From Chloroflexota bacterium (GTDB taxonomy: Bacteria > Chloroflexota > Ktedonobacteria > Ktedonobacterales > JACDGC01), in the NCBI GenBank assembly GCA_021812265.1, contig JAKAOI010000029.1, positions 1 to 11,321 of the forward strand: a stretch of DNA of 11,321 nt. The letters run 5' to 3'. Of the stretch, positions 5,703-11,321 are shown in pieces. Position numbers and translations under genes: made by a program. The notes beneath the pieces were generated by a model. The model was not told the DNA's origin, made no database searches, and saw only the letters and a program-made list of their open reading frames with translations. Positions within the stretch are counted from its first letter, which is position 1. Each line of letters begins with the position of its first letter.

Positions 5703-6021
5703 TACATAGGAAAACACTCCCGATATTTCCCACCGAAAGGGGCCAAAAAATAATAGTGTTTTAGTATTCTGGCGTATTTTTATACACTTTTTATGACTCT
5801 TCAGATGAGCTTTCAGAGACATATTTAGGACCATTATATCAGTGAAATTTTGCGTACCTATCCTATAGACTTTAGACGTCCCCGGCATATATAGCGTTTC
5901 AGTTTATCCAGCAATAAAATTTGAAACCAATATTATTTGCCTGTGCAGTAAGCGCAAACTGAAGCCCAATATTTTCCAAACAAAGGTATGATGAACGCTC
6001 AGTCTATTGTCAGTTTATACA
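5703..6021. other. Divergent intergenic region, no gene seen
   Basis: This A+T-rich sequence lies between the divergent transpeptidase and oxidoreductase genes. A minus-strand frame of 69 codons (5679-5888) lacks a ribosome binding site and protein-like composition and was not accepted. The region holds a dispersed inverted repeat, TTCAGTTT (around 5900) and AAACTGAA (around 5960). CAGTTTAT also recurs near 5902 and 6011. These might be regulator sites, but the evidence is weak. Confidence 0.4.
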
Positions 6022-6051
6022 TGGTCAAAAATTGAAGTCCTATGATATACT
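6022..6051 (+). promoter_or_regulatory. Putative extended -10 promoter of the FAD oxidoreductase gene
   Basis: TGATATACT (6043-6051) is an extended -10 element with hexamer TATACT, 18 bp after a weak -35-like TGGTCA (6022-6027). The start would lie near 6058, with a leader of about 43 nt. The same TGATATACTC string appears in the promoter near 11271, which suggests a shared promoter style. Its position makes the TTG at 6032 impossible as a translation start for this transcript. Confidence 0.5.
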
Positions 6052-6084
6052 CAGAGATAGGATAGCATTTTGTTCCTTATATAG

Positions 6085-6090
6085 AAAGGA
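6085..6090 (+). promoter_or_regulatory. Ribosome binding site fixing the oxidoreductase start
   Basis: AAAGGA lies ten bases before ATG 6101. It supports this ATG over the upstream in-frame TTG at 6032, which has no such site and lies within the predicted promoter. Confidence 0.6.
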
Positions 6091-6100
6091 TCCGTCAATC

Positions 6101-7924
6101 ATGCCTGATCTCGATCAGTCTCAAGACCCTCGCTATAAAACCGTTTTTGTTGAACCCGACTGGTATAAAACGAATATACCTTGTCAGGTCGGTTGCCCTG
6201 CGCATACTGATGTTTCAACATATATTGGTCTCATTTCTCAAGGACGCTTTGATGAAGCGTATCTTATCAATCGCAGATGCAATGTTGTGCCGGGTGTGCT
6301 TGGCAGAACCTGCGCGCGCCCCTGCGAACCGGTCTGCCGCCGTAATAAAATTGATGGCAAGCCCGTTTCCATCTGCTGGCTGAAACGCTCAGCGCATGAT
6401 CACCGAGAGTATAGACACCTGCCTGAACGAGCCAAAATCACACAAGATAAAAAAGTTGCAATTATCGGCGCCGGATCTGCTGGAGTTGCCTGCGCGCGCG
6501 ATCTTGCCGAAATGGGGTATCCGGTTACTATTTATGAATCATACCCGGTAGCCGGCGGCATGATGGTTGGCGGCATTCCCATTTGGCGCTTGCCGCGCGA
6601 TGTTACTCACGAAGAAACCGATGAGTATATGGACGCCTTGGGTGTGGAAATGAAATTTAACACCACCGTCGGTAAAGATGTGCAGCTCGGCGATCTTATG
6701 AAACAATATGACGCAGTGTATATTGCCGCAGGATGCCAAGATACTAAGCCGATTACCGGCCCAGATAATAAATTGATTCCGGGGCTGCAATATAAAGGCG
6801 TGGTAGATGGCTTGCGCTTCTTGGAAAAAGTTAATTTCGGCGAGCCGGTTTTTGTCGGTAAGAAAGTAGTTGTTCTGGGCGGCGGCTTTACTGCTATGGA
6901 CTGCTGTCGCTCTGCCATCCGCTTTGGCGCCGAAAAAGTATATGTTATTTATCGCCGCACTAAAGAAGAAATGCCATCGGACGAATATGAAGTAGAAGAA
7001 GCAATGCACGAACAGGTTGAATTCCAATACCTGCTCACACAAACAGAGGTTGTTTCTGACGACGATGTGCATGTTTCCGGTCTGAAACTCATCCGCAACA
7101 AACTTGGTGACCCCGATCCCAGCGGCCGCAGGCGTCCCATACCGATTAAAGATTCAGAATTTATCATTGATTGTGATATGGTTATTGCCGCCTTTGGCCA
7201 AGATCCCGCCACTAAATGGATTCCGGATGACTTAGGCATAGAAAAAAATCGCTGGGGTGTGCCTCTCATCGACCGCAATACTTGGATGACAAATGTTCCC
7301 GGTCTATTCGCCGGCGGTGACTTTACCGAAGGCGCCAGAAATCTCATTTCTTCAGTCGCCGATGGCCGCGACGCCGCCACTTCAATTAATCGCTATCTCG
7401 GTGGCGTAGAAAAAGTTGCAGAAGAACCCATTGAAGTGGAACTGCCCGATTTTCGCCGTGGCATGGTTGATGATTATGAATCGATTCCTTGGCAGGTTAT
7501 TCCTTCACTTCCTTTGGAAAAACGCTATAGCATCACCGTAGAGAGTGAAACCGGTTATACCCAGCAGGAAGCTGTCGATCAGGCGCGCAGATGCCTGCAA
7601 TGCCAGCTGAATATTATGATCGATCCATCTACATGTATCTTGTGTTCTGGCTGTGTCGATATTTGCCCCTATGACTGTATCAGCATGGAAGGGTTAACCC
7701 GTGTTGTCAAAAATGAACCCTTGCATGAAGAAGCCGCTCAATGGGAACGCGGCGCTGATATGATCATCGATGAAGAAAAATGCATTCGTTGCGGTTTGTG
7801 CATCGTGCGTTGCCCAACGGATGTTATATCGATGGTAAAATATGAAGTGGCTTCGGTCAACGACCGCTGGAATGTGTCAAAAATTCCTGTTGTTATTCCC
7901 GAAAAAGCCGGCGGCCATCGCTGA
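6101..7924 (+). CDS. GltD-like FAD-dependent NAD(P) oxidoreductase with C-terminal 2[4Fe-4S] ferredoxin domain
   Basis: The 607-residue cytoplasmic protein has three parts. Residues 1-110 form the N-terminal Fe-S region of the glutamate synthase small-subunit family, with Cys28, 32, 71, 75 and 79 (CQVGC, CARPCEPVC). Residues 115-435 form the two-dinucleotide-binding oxidoreductase core. This has an FAD site at GAGSAG (123-128), a second Rossmann motif at GGGFTAMD (260-267) for NAD(P)H, AAFGQ (363-367) and FAGGDF (403-408). Residues 505-585 carry two ferredoxin clusters, C512/515/518/522 and C561/564/567/571. The likely reaction is electron transfer between NAD(P)H and an iron-sulfur partner. 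No gltB-type large subunit is adjacent, so glutamate synthase is not implied. Ferredoxin:NAD(P) oxidoreductase (NfnB-like) or a partner of a 2-oxoacid:ferredoxin oxidoreductase are the alternatives. It is transcribed alone, divergently from the transpeptidase. Confidence 0.92.
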   Translation: MPDLDQSQDPRYKTVFVEPDWYKTNIPCQVGCPAHTDVSTYIGLISQGRFDEAYLINRRCNVVPGVLGRTCARPCEPVCRRNKIDGKPVSICWLKRSAHDHREYRHLPERAKITQDKKVAIIGAGSAGVACARDLAEMGYPVTIYESYPVAGGMMVGGIPIWRLPRDVTHEETDEYMDALGVEMKFNTTVGKDVQLGDLMKQYDAVYIAAGCQDTKPITGPDNKLIPGLQYKGVVDGLRFLEKVNFGEPVFVGKKVVVLGGGFTAMDCCRSAIRFGAEKVYVIYRRTKEEMPSDEYEVEEAMHEQVEFQYLLTQTEVVSDDDVHVSGLKLIRNKLGDPDPSGRRRPIPIKDSEFIIDCDMVIAAFGQDPATKWIPDDLGIEKNRWGVPLIDRNTWMTNVPGLFAGGDFTEGARNLISSVADGRDAATSINRYLGGVEKVAEEPIEVELPDFRRGMVDDYESIPWQVIPSLPLEKRYSITVESETGYTQQEAVDQARRCLQCQLNIMIDPSTCILCSGCVDICPYDCISMEGLTRVVKNEPLHEEAAQWERGADMIIDEEKCIRCGLCIVRCPTDVISMVKYEVASVNDRWNVSKIPVVIPEKAGGHR

Positions 7925-7951
7925 CAAACCGCAGCTAAACCAGCAAACAAA

Positions 7952-7993
7952 CTTCAGCCGATAAGACGTTGCATAATATCTTATCGGTTGAAG
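7952..7993 (+). terminator. Long hairpin terminator after the oxidoreductase gene
   Basis: Arms CTTCAGCCGATAAGA (7952-7966) and TCTTATCGGTTGAAG (7979-7993) pair over 15 bp with one G-U pair and a 12-nt loop. The following CATTGCTTAATTGCATTTT is T-rich but broken. It lies 27 bp after the stop codon and before the glycosyltransferase, and is the likely 3' end of the oxidoreductase transcript. Confidence 0.55.
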
Positions 7994-8080
7994 CATTGCT
8001 TAATTGCATTTTATCTTCTCTATTGGCTATCAATTTGCTTCAGAATTGTTAGCTTCACGATATGATTTTGCGCATATACC

Positions 8081-8086
8081 AAAGGA
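8081..8086 (+). promoter_or_regulatory. Ribosome binding site fixing the glycosyltransferase start
   Basis: AAAGGA lies seven bases before ATG 8094. It makes this ATG much more likely than the in-frame TTG at 8004, which lies just behind the preceding terminator hairpin. A -10-like TATGAT at 8061-8066 is also consistent with a transcript starting before 8094. Confidence 0.6.
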
Positions 8087-8093
8087 TGCTGCT

Positions 8094-9113
8094 ATGCCGG
8101 ATTCATTGCCGCCGCTCAAGCCGCACAGGCAAATCACCGATACACTGCGTAAACAGTTTCGCGCTATGTATCACACTGTTATACCGCTGAATATTCGCCT
8201 CGATATCTGGTATCGTCGGCACACCGGCCAAAGTTATAAAGATTCATTGCCGCCGAAAATAACGCTTCCTCCCGCGGCCATACCTGCCGATGCAGTAAAC
8301 GCGGCGGATATACAGGAATCTGTTGCGACGCAATACGGCAAAGCCGCCATTATTATCGTCACCTATAACAATACTGCGGTTACTTCGTTTACGTTGCAAA
8401 GTATATTGGAGAAAACCACTTGCCCGCAATACGAAATTATTATTGTAGATAATGGATCGCAAAGCGAAACCATAGCGGCGCTGGAAGATTACGCCCGCAA
8501 ATTTGCTCATATCCGTTTGATACAAAATGGTGAAAATAAAGGCTTTGCCGCAGCTAATAATATCGGCATACGCGCCGCGGAAGGGTGCAATTATCTTGTT
8601 TTGCTGAATAACGATGTGATTGTAACTCCCAACTGGCTGTTAAAATTACTGGAATATGCTTCCCAAACTGAAATTGGTTTGGTTGGTCCGGTAACTAGCC
8701 ATGCCAGCAACGAGGCGCGCATTCCCATAACGTATACGACGGCTGCAGAAATTGACACGTTTGCCGCCGCATATACCAACTCCCATGCGGGTTCATTCTT
8801 TGATATCAGAACACCTAATATGTTTTGCGTAGCTTTCCGCGCTGATACAGTACAAAAAATAGGTTTATTGGATGAGCGTTTTGGCCTGGGCAATTTTGAA
8901 GATGATGATTACGCTTTGCGTATTCGAAACGCCGGTTTGCGGACGGTTTGCGTCGAAGATGTGTTTGTGCATCATATCGGCGGCGCCACTTTTTCCAAAC
9001 TTGCCGCTGAAAGATATCAAAAATTGCTTGAAAAAAATCGGCGGCTATTTGAAACTAAATGGAATGTTTCATGGCAGCCGCCGCACGCGCGAAAAAAAAA
9101 TGCTTCACGGTAG
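8094..9113 (+). CDS. Family 2 glycosyltransferase (rhamnosyltransferase-like)
   Basis: The 339-residue protein has an N-terminal extension of about 80 residues and then a GT-A fold domain of family GT2. Visible motifs are AAIIIVTYNN (84-93), the nucleotide-binding EIIIVDNGS (114-122), NKGFAAANN (148-156), and the metal-binding D-x-D equivalent LLNNDV (170-175). The acceptor-side FEDDDYALRI (268-277) contains the catalytic Asp region and is followed by VHHIGG (292-297). It should transfer a sugar from a nucleotide sugar to a surface glycan acceptor. No membrane helix is present, so it is cytoplasmic or peripheral. Donor and acceptor are not deducible. It stands alone and not in a polysaccharide cluster. 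Its 3' end overlaps the convergent xylulokinase gene by 9 bp and carries a run of nine A residues (9092-9100) encoding R-K-K-N. Confidence 0.92.
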   Translation: MPDSLPPLKPHRQITDTLRKQFRAMYHTVIPLNIRLDIWYRRHTGQSYKDSLPPKITLPPAAIPADAVNAADIQESVATQYGKAAIIIVTYNNTAVTSFTLQSILEKTTCPQYEIIIVDNGSQSETIAALEDYARKFAHIRLIQNGENKGFAAANNIGIRAAEGCNYLVLLNNDVIVTPNWLLKLLEYASQTEIGLVGPVTSHASNEARIPITYTTAAEIDTFAAAYTNSHAGSFFDIRTPNMFCVAFRADTVQKIGLLDERFGLGNFEDDDYALRIRNAGLRTVCVEDVFVHHIGGATFSKLAAERYQKLLEKNRRLFETKWNVSWQPPHARKKNASR

Positions 9114-10649
9114 CAAACGTCCCAAACTCCACACTGCTTTGCGTATTTCCGGGTATAGCGATCCATATATTTCCAGCATTGTGGCATAGCGTTCCTGCCA
9201 TTCCGCGTTGGGCAAAACCGGATCTTTTAACGTTACTACGCTATCTACCGCCGATTGAACTGACGGATAGATCTGCGCCGCCACGCCGGCTAAAATTGCG
9301 GCTCCTAACGCCGGGCCTTCTTCTGCCGCCAGCGGATAGAGCGGCCGCCCCAATATGCTGGCCAATATCTCACTCCACACTGCGCTGCGCGCGCCGCCGC
9401 CGGTTATGCGCATTTTTTCAATGCGCGCGCCGCTGTTTGTAATAATATCCAACCCCTGCCGCTGAGAAAACGCCACTCCCTCTAATACTGCGCGCGCAAG
9501 ATGTTTGCGTGAATGGCTGGCTGTTAAACCAATCCAGCCGCCGCGAGCTTGTGAATCTAAAATGGGTGTGCGTTCCCCCTGCAAATAGGGCAGAAAGATT
9601 AAGCCATGAGAACCTGCGGGCACAGTCGCGGCTTCGGCTGTTATCATTTCATATATATCGGCGCCTCTTTGCCTCGCTGCTGCTGCTTCCGCTGTGTAAA
9701 TTTGGTCACGCGCCCAGCGTAAGGAAAGCCCGGCAGCTTGAGTAACACTCATCATGTACCACATATTCGGCGCGGCGTGGGTAAATGTATGCGTGCGTGG
9801 TGTCGGCAGTATGGAATCGATATGCGGGCGATCCATTGCGGCTAAAACAACCCCGCTGGTGCCGATAGAAACTAAGCCTGACCCAGCGTTAACTACACCT
9901 GCGCCGATTGCAGCGCACGCATTATCTGCGCCGCCCCCGGCTATGGGTATGCCTGCTGTCAGCCCCGTTTCCGCCGCGGCGGCAGCTGAAATATACCCCG
10001 CTATTTCGGTGGATTGAATTAACTGCGGAAACCAATCGGCGTTGAATTGTAATATATGCATCAGCGCAGCAGACCATTGATTGCTCTTTATATCCAGCAG
10101 CGCCATACCAGCAGCGTCTGAAATTTCCTGATATACTTCTCCGGTAAGTTTAAATCGGATGTAATCTTTGGGAAGCAATATCTTTTTTACTTTTTGCCAT
10201 ATTTCAGGCTCGTGATTGCGTGCCCATAATAGCTTTGGCGCAGTGAATCCGGGCAACGCAGGGTTGCTTATCAATTCAATGAGTGTTTCCGCGCCTACTA
10301 AGCGAGTTATTTCGTCGCATTCATCTTGGCAGCGCTGATCCGCCCAAATAATACATGGCCGTAATGGCCTATAGTTTTCGTCCAGCAGAACCGCGCCGTG
10401 CATTTGCCCCGAAAGCGCTATTCCGGCTAAGCGGCTGGCGGAATCGATTTTGGCGAGCTGCTCGCATTTGTGTATGGCGGCGCAAGTGGCGTTCCACCAT
10501 TCATCAGGATTTTGTTCTGCCCAGCCTTGTTGCGGATGATAGAGCGGATAGGTTTCTGTGGCAGAGGCAATAACAGTCCCATTAGAAGCGTATATTGCGG
10601 CTTTTACTCCACTGGTGCCAAGATCTATTCCCATAAGATAATCTGCCAT
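9105..10649 (-). CDS. xylB: Xylulokinase (FGGY carbohydrate kinase)
   Basis: The 514-residue protein matches the usual length of about 490-510. It phosphorylates D-xylulose with ATP to xylulose 5-phosphate, feeding pentose catabolism. The FGGY N-domain begins GIDLGTSGVKA (7-17) for phosphate binding and has the substrate motif SGQMHG (80-85), WADQR (102-106) and FTAPKLLW (135-142). The C-domain has GGGADNA (238-244), whose Asp242 is the probable catalytic base, GTSGVV (263-268), FLPYLQGERTP (352-362), GGGARS (417-422) and EEGPALGA (443-450). The QMHG signature favours xylulokinase over glycerol or gluconate kinase. The ATG at 10649 (MADYLMGIDLG) agrees with family starts. An upstream in-frame ATG at 10670 is possible, since GAGGAG lies rather far (13 nt) from 10649. 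No xylose isomerase or transporter is adjacent. Confidence 0.95.
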   Translation of the reverse strand: MADYLMGIDLGTSGVKAAIYASNGTVIASATETYPLYHPQQGWAEQNPDEWWNATCAAIHKCEQLAKIDSASRLAGIALSGQMHGAVLLDENYRPLRPCIIWADQRCQDECDEITRLVGAETLIELISNPALPGFTAPKLLWARNHEPEIWQKVKKILLPKDYIRFKLTGEVYQEISDAAGMALLDIKSNQWSAALMHILQFNADWFPQLIQSTEIAGYISAAAAAETGLTAGIPIAGGGADNACAAIGAGVVNAGSGLVSIGTSGVVLAAMDRPHIDSILPTPRTHTFTHAAPNMWYMMSVTQAAGLSLRWARDQIYTAEAAAARQRGADIYEMITAEAATVPAGSHGLIFLPYLQGERTPILDSQARGGWIGLTASHSRKHLARAVLEGVAFSQRQGLDIITNSGARIEKMRITGGGARSAVWSEILASILGRPLYPLAAEEGPALGAAILAGVAAQIYPSVQSAVDSVVTLKDPVLPNAEWQERYATMLEIYGSLYPEIRKAVWSLGRLLP

Positions 10650-10711
10650 AGCGTATGCTCTGCTCCTCATCAAATATAGTATGAGATATTCAAGTATTTT
10701 GCTGTTTCTTT

Positions 10712-10740
10712 ATTATATGAGATTATTTTGCGGCCGACAA
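10712..10740 (-). promoter_or_regulatory. Promoter of the xylulokinase gene
   Basis: On the minus strand TTGTCG (10740-10735) and a perfect TATAAT (10717-10712) are 17 bp apart, a good sigma-70-type promoter. The start would lie near 10704, giving a leader of about 55 nt. The left arm of a 7-bp palindrome (10737-10757) overlaps the -35 box. Confidence 0.65.
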
Positions 10741-10757
10741 AATCAAAAAAATTTTGT
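10737..10757. promoter_or_regulatory. Palindrome overlapping the xylB -35 box
   Basis: ACAAAAT (10737-10743) and ATTTTGT (10751-10757) are exact reverse complements around CAAAAAA. The position over the -35 box suits a repressor site, for example for a sugar-responsive regulator, but no regulator gene is nearby and A+T-rich palindromes arise by chance. Confidence 0.3.
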
Positions 10758-10876
10758 AGCCGGCATTCTTCCCATAGGGCTGTACAAACATTGGCAGTCC
10801 TGCTATTCTGATGATGCCGGAACAATGCAGTTATTTTATCCTGGCAATATCTCTTCAGGCGGAAGAATTATTTTAA

Positions 10877-11002
10877 ATGAAAAATCATATTGAATATCCT
10901 CAACATCGCGGACCAGATGGCCGCAGAATCATCCTTCTTTTTCTTGTAGCTTTAGCTCTGGTGGTAATCATTGGGGCGGGTTATTATCTTACAGCTTTAT
11001 GA
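10877..11002 (+). CDS. Small single-pass membrane protein (41 residues), unrecognised
   Basis: The frame reads MKNHIEYPQHRGPDGRRI, a polar and basic N-terminus, then a hydrophobic helix (ILLFLVALALVVIIGAGYYL) and ends TAL. Positive residues before the helix predict the N-terminus inside and the C-terminus outside. GGAAG (10861-10865) lies 11 bases before the ATG, a weak ribosome binding site. The mix of a charged head and a uniform transmembrane segment is unlike a chance frame. It lies between the xylB promoter and tRNA-Leu and points right. The family is unknown to me. It might be a stand-alone membrane peptide that binds a larger complex or a toxin-like small protein; nothing decides between these. 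Confidence 0.5.
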   Translation: MKNHIEYPQHRGPDGRRIILLFLVALALVVIIGAGYYLTAL

Positions 11003-11021
11003 ACTGGATAATATGAAGCGG

Positions 11022-11104
11022 TGGGCGATAAGAGACTTGAACTCTTACGGGGGGTACCCAACGGATCCTAAGTCCGTCCTGTCTGCCAATTCCAGCAATC
11101 GCCC
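11022..11104 (-). tRNA. tRNA-Leu (anticodon TAG)
   Basis: The minus strand forms an 83-nt class II tRNA. The acceptor stem is GGGCGAT/ATCGCCC with discriminator A. The D-arm CTG/CAG has the leucine-type loop GAATTGGCAGA, and the anticodon stem is ACGGA/TCCGT around loop CTTAGGA. A long variable arm contains GGGTACCC, and the T-stem is AAGAG/CTCTT around TTCAAGT. The anticodon TAG reads CTA and probably other CTN codons. The 3' CCA is not encoded (CCG follows the discriminator). Its 3' end lies 20 bp past the convergent small membrane protein gene, with no terminator between them. Confidence 0.95.
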
Positions 11105-11184
11105 AAACAATATAAAACTATACATGAAATGTATCATAATATCGCCGGCTATTGCAAGATAATTTTTTATATTTTTAGCAAGAA

Positions 11185-11226
11185 ATGCTTGTATCCCCGT
11201 TGGTTTCCCTATGGGGATGCAAGCAT
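11185..11226 (-). terminator. Large hairpin, possible terminator of an upstream minus-strand gene
   Basis: Arms ATGCTTGTATCCCC (11185-11198) and GGGGATGCAAGCAT (11213-11226) pair over 14 bp with one G-T position, around a 14-nt loop. On the minus strand it is followed by TTTCTTG, a weak T-tract, which favours that direction. A second hairpin lies directly to its right. Confidence 0.4.
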
Positions 11227-11227
11227 G

Positions 11228-11243
11228 GTCACCCGCAGGTGAC
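11228..11243. repeat. Short perfect hairpin next to the large one
   Basis: GTCACC (11228-11233) and GGTGAC (11238-11243) form a 6-bp G+C-rich stem with a CGCA tetraloop, one base from the end of the 14-bp hairpin. The tandem pair may be one RNA structure. Confidence 0.5.
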
Positions 11244-11267
11244 TGTGGGAAGAATACCTATCTATTG

Positions 11268-11297
11268 TGATATACTCTGGTTATGAGTGAATAACCA
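11268..11297 (+). promoter_or_regulatory. Rightward extended -10 promoter with start-site palindrome
   Basis: TGATATACT (11268-11276) is an extended -10 element without a recognisable -35 box. Directly after it, TGGTTAT (11278-11284) and ATAACCA (11291-11297) form a perfect 7-bp inverted repeat around a 6-nt spacer, covering the expected start point near 11283. This layout suits a repressor site or a 5' stem-loop in the leader of a gene beyond the window edge. Confidence 0.45.
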
Positions 11298-11321
11298 AGC
11301 AACAATACTGTCACATCTATC

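Noticed and set aside
5679..5888. Minus-strand frame of 69 codons in the divergent intergenic region
   Set aside because: No ribosome binding site; it lies upstream of the transpeptidase promoter and has no recognisable pattern.
6539..7072. Minus-strand frame of 177 codons inside the oxidoreductase gene
   Set aside because: Antisense shadow of a gene with a full set of conserved motifs on the plus strand.
10681..10893. Plus-strand frame of 70 codons upstream of the small membrane protein
   Set aside because: It runs over the xylulokinase promoter in antisense, has no ribosome binding site, and its residue mix is not protein-like.
1..11321. CRISPR array, rRNA genes, riboswitch
   Set aside because: No regularly spaced direct repeats, no rRNA signature and no recognisable aptamer core were seen on either strand.

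Overview
The window looks like a stretch of bacterial chromosome with mixed content. The host is most likely a Chloroflexota member, possibly close to Ktedonobacteria. This is a low-to-moderate confidence inference from the style of the IS630-type transposase remnant, the TetR/DHA2 pair and the single-TM L,D-transpeptidase; no rRNA or marker gene settles it. Two single tRNA genes are present, and neither encodes its 3' CCA. Core-type genes are moderately GC-rich and use GCG/GCC/GGC codons freely, while one block (about 1779-3513) is clearly A+T-rich and looks acquired.

Layout from left to right. (1) The 3' end of a DHA2-type MFS drug exporter (2-538) is followed by a TetR-family regulator (762-1364) whose predicted promoter holds a 13-bp palindrome. 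(2) A gene-poor stretch (1365-1778) has two possible coding remnants and a promoter. (3) A tight three-gene A+T-rich operon (1779-3513) encodes a TIGR04255-family protein and two unrecognised proteins with 11-nt and 2-nt gaps. It is the best candidate for an undescribed system. (4) A decayed IS630-type transposase (3664-4304) and another possible remnant (4286-4444) lie between the operon and the 3' end of tRNA-Arg(CCG) (4595-4666, minus). (5) A membrane-anchored L,D-transpeptidase (4823-5611, minus) has a clear rho-independent terminator. (6) A 420-bp divergent region (5612-6031 and on to 6100) carries promoters for both directions. (7) A GltD-like FAD/NAD(P) oxidoreductase (6101-7924) has an N-terminal Fe-S region and a C-terminal 2[4Fe-4S] ferredoxin domain. 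(8) A GT2 glycosyltransferase (8094-9113) converges on and overlaps by 9 bp a xylulokinase gene (9105-10649, minus), which has its own good sigma-70-type promoter. (9) A 41-residue single-pass membrane protein (10877-11002), tRNA-Leu(TAG) (11022-11104, minus), two tandem hairpins, and a rightward extended -10 promoter with a palindrome at the start point close the window.

The exporter and TetR regulator probably form a drug-response pair. The transpeptidase acts on peptidoglycan outside the membrane, and the oxidoreductase links NAD(P)H to ferredoxin-type electron transfer. The glycosyltransferase and xylulokinase serve surface glycan synthesis and pentose catabolism and do not appear to be functionally linked. 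The A+T-rich operon, transposase remnant and tRNA 3' end together resemble an accessory insertion locus, although no flanking att repeat could be found by eye.
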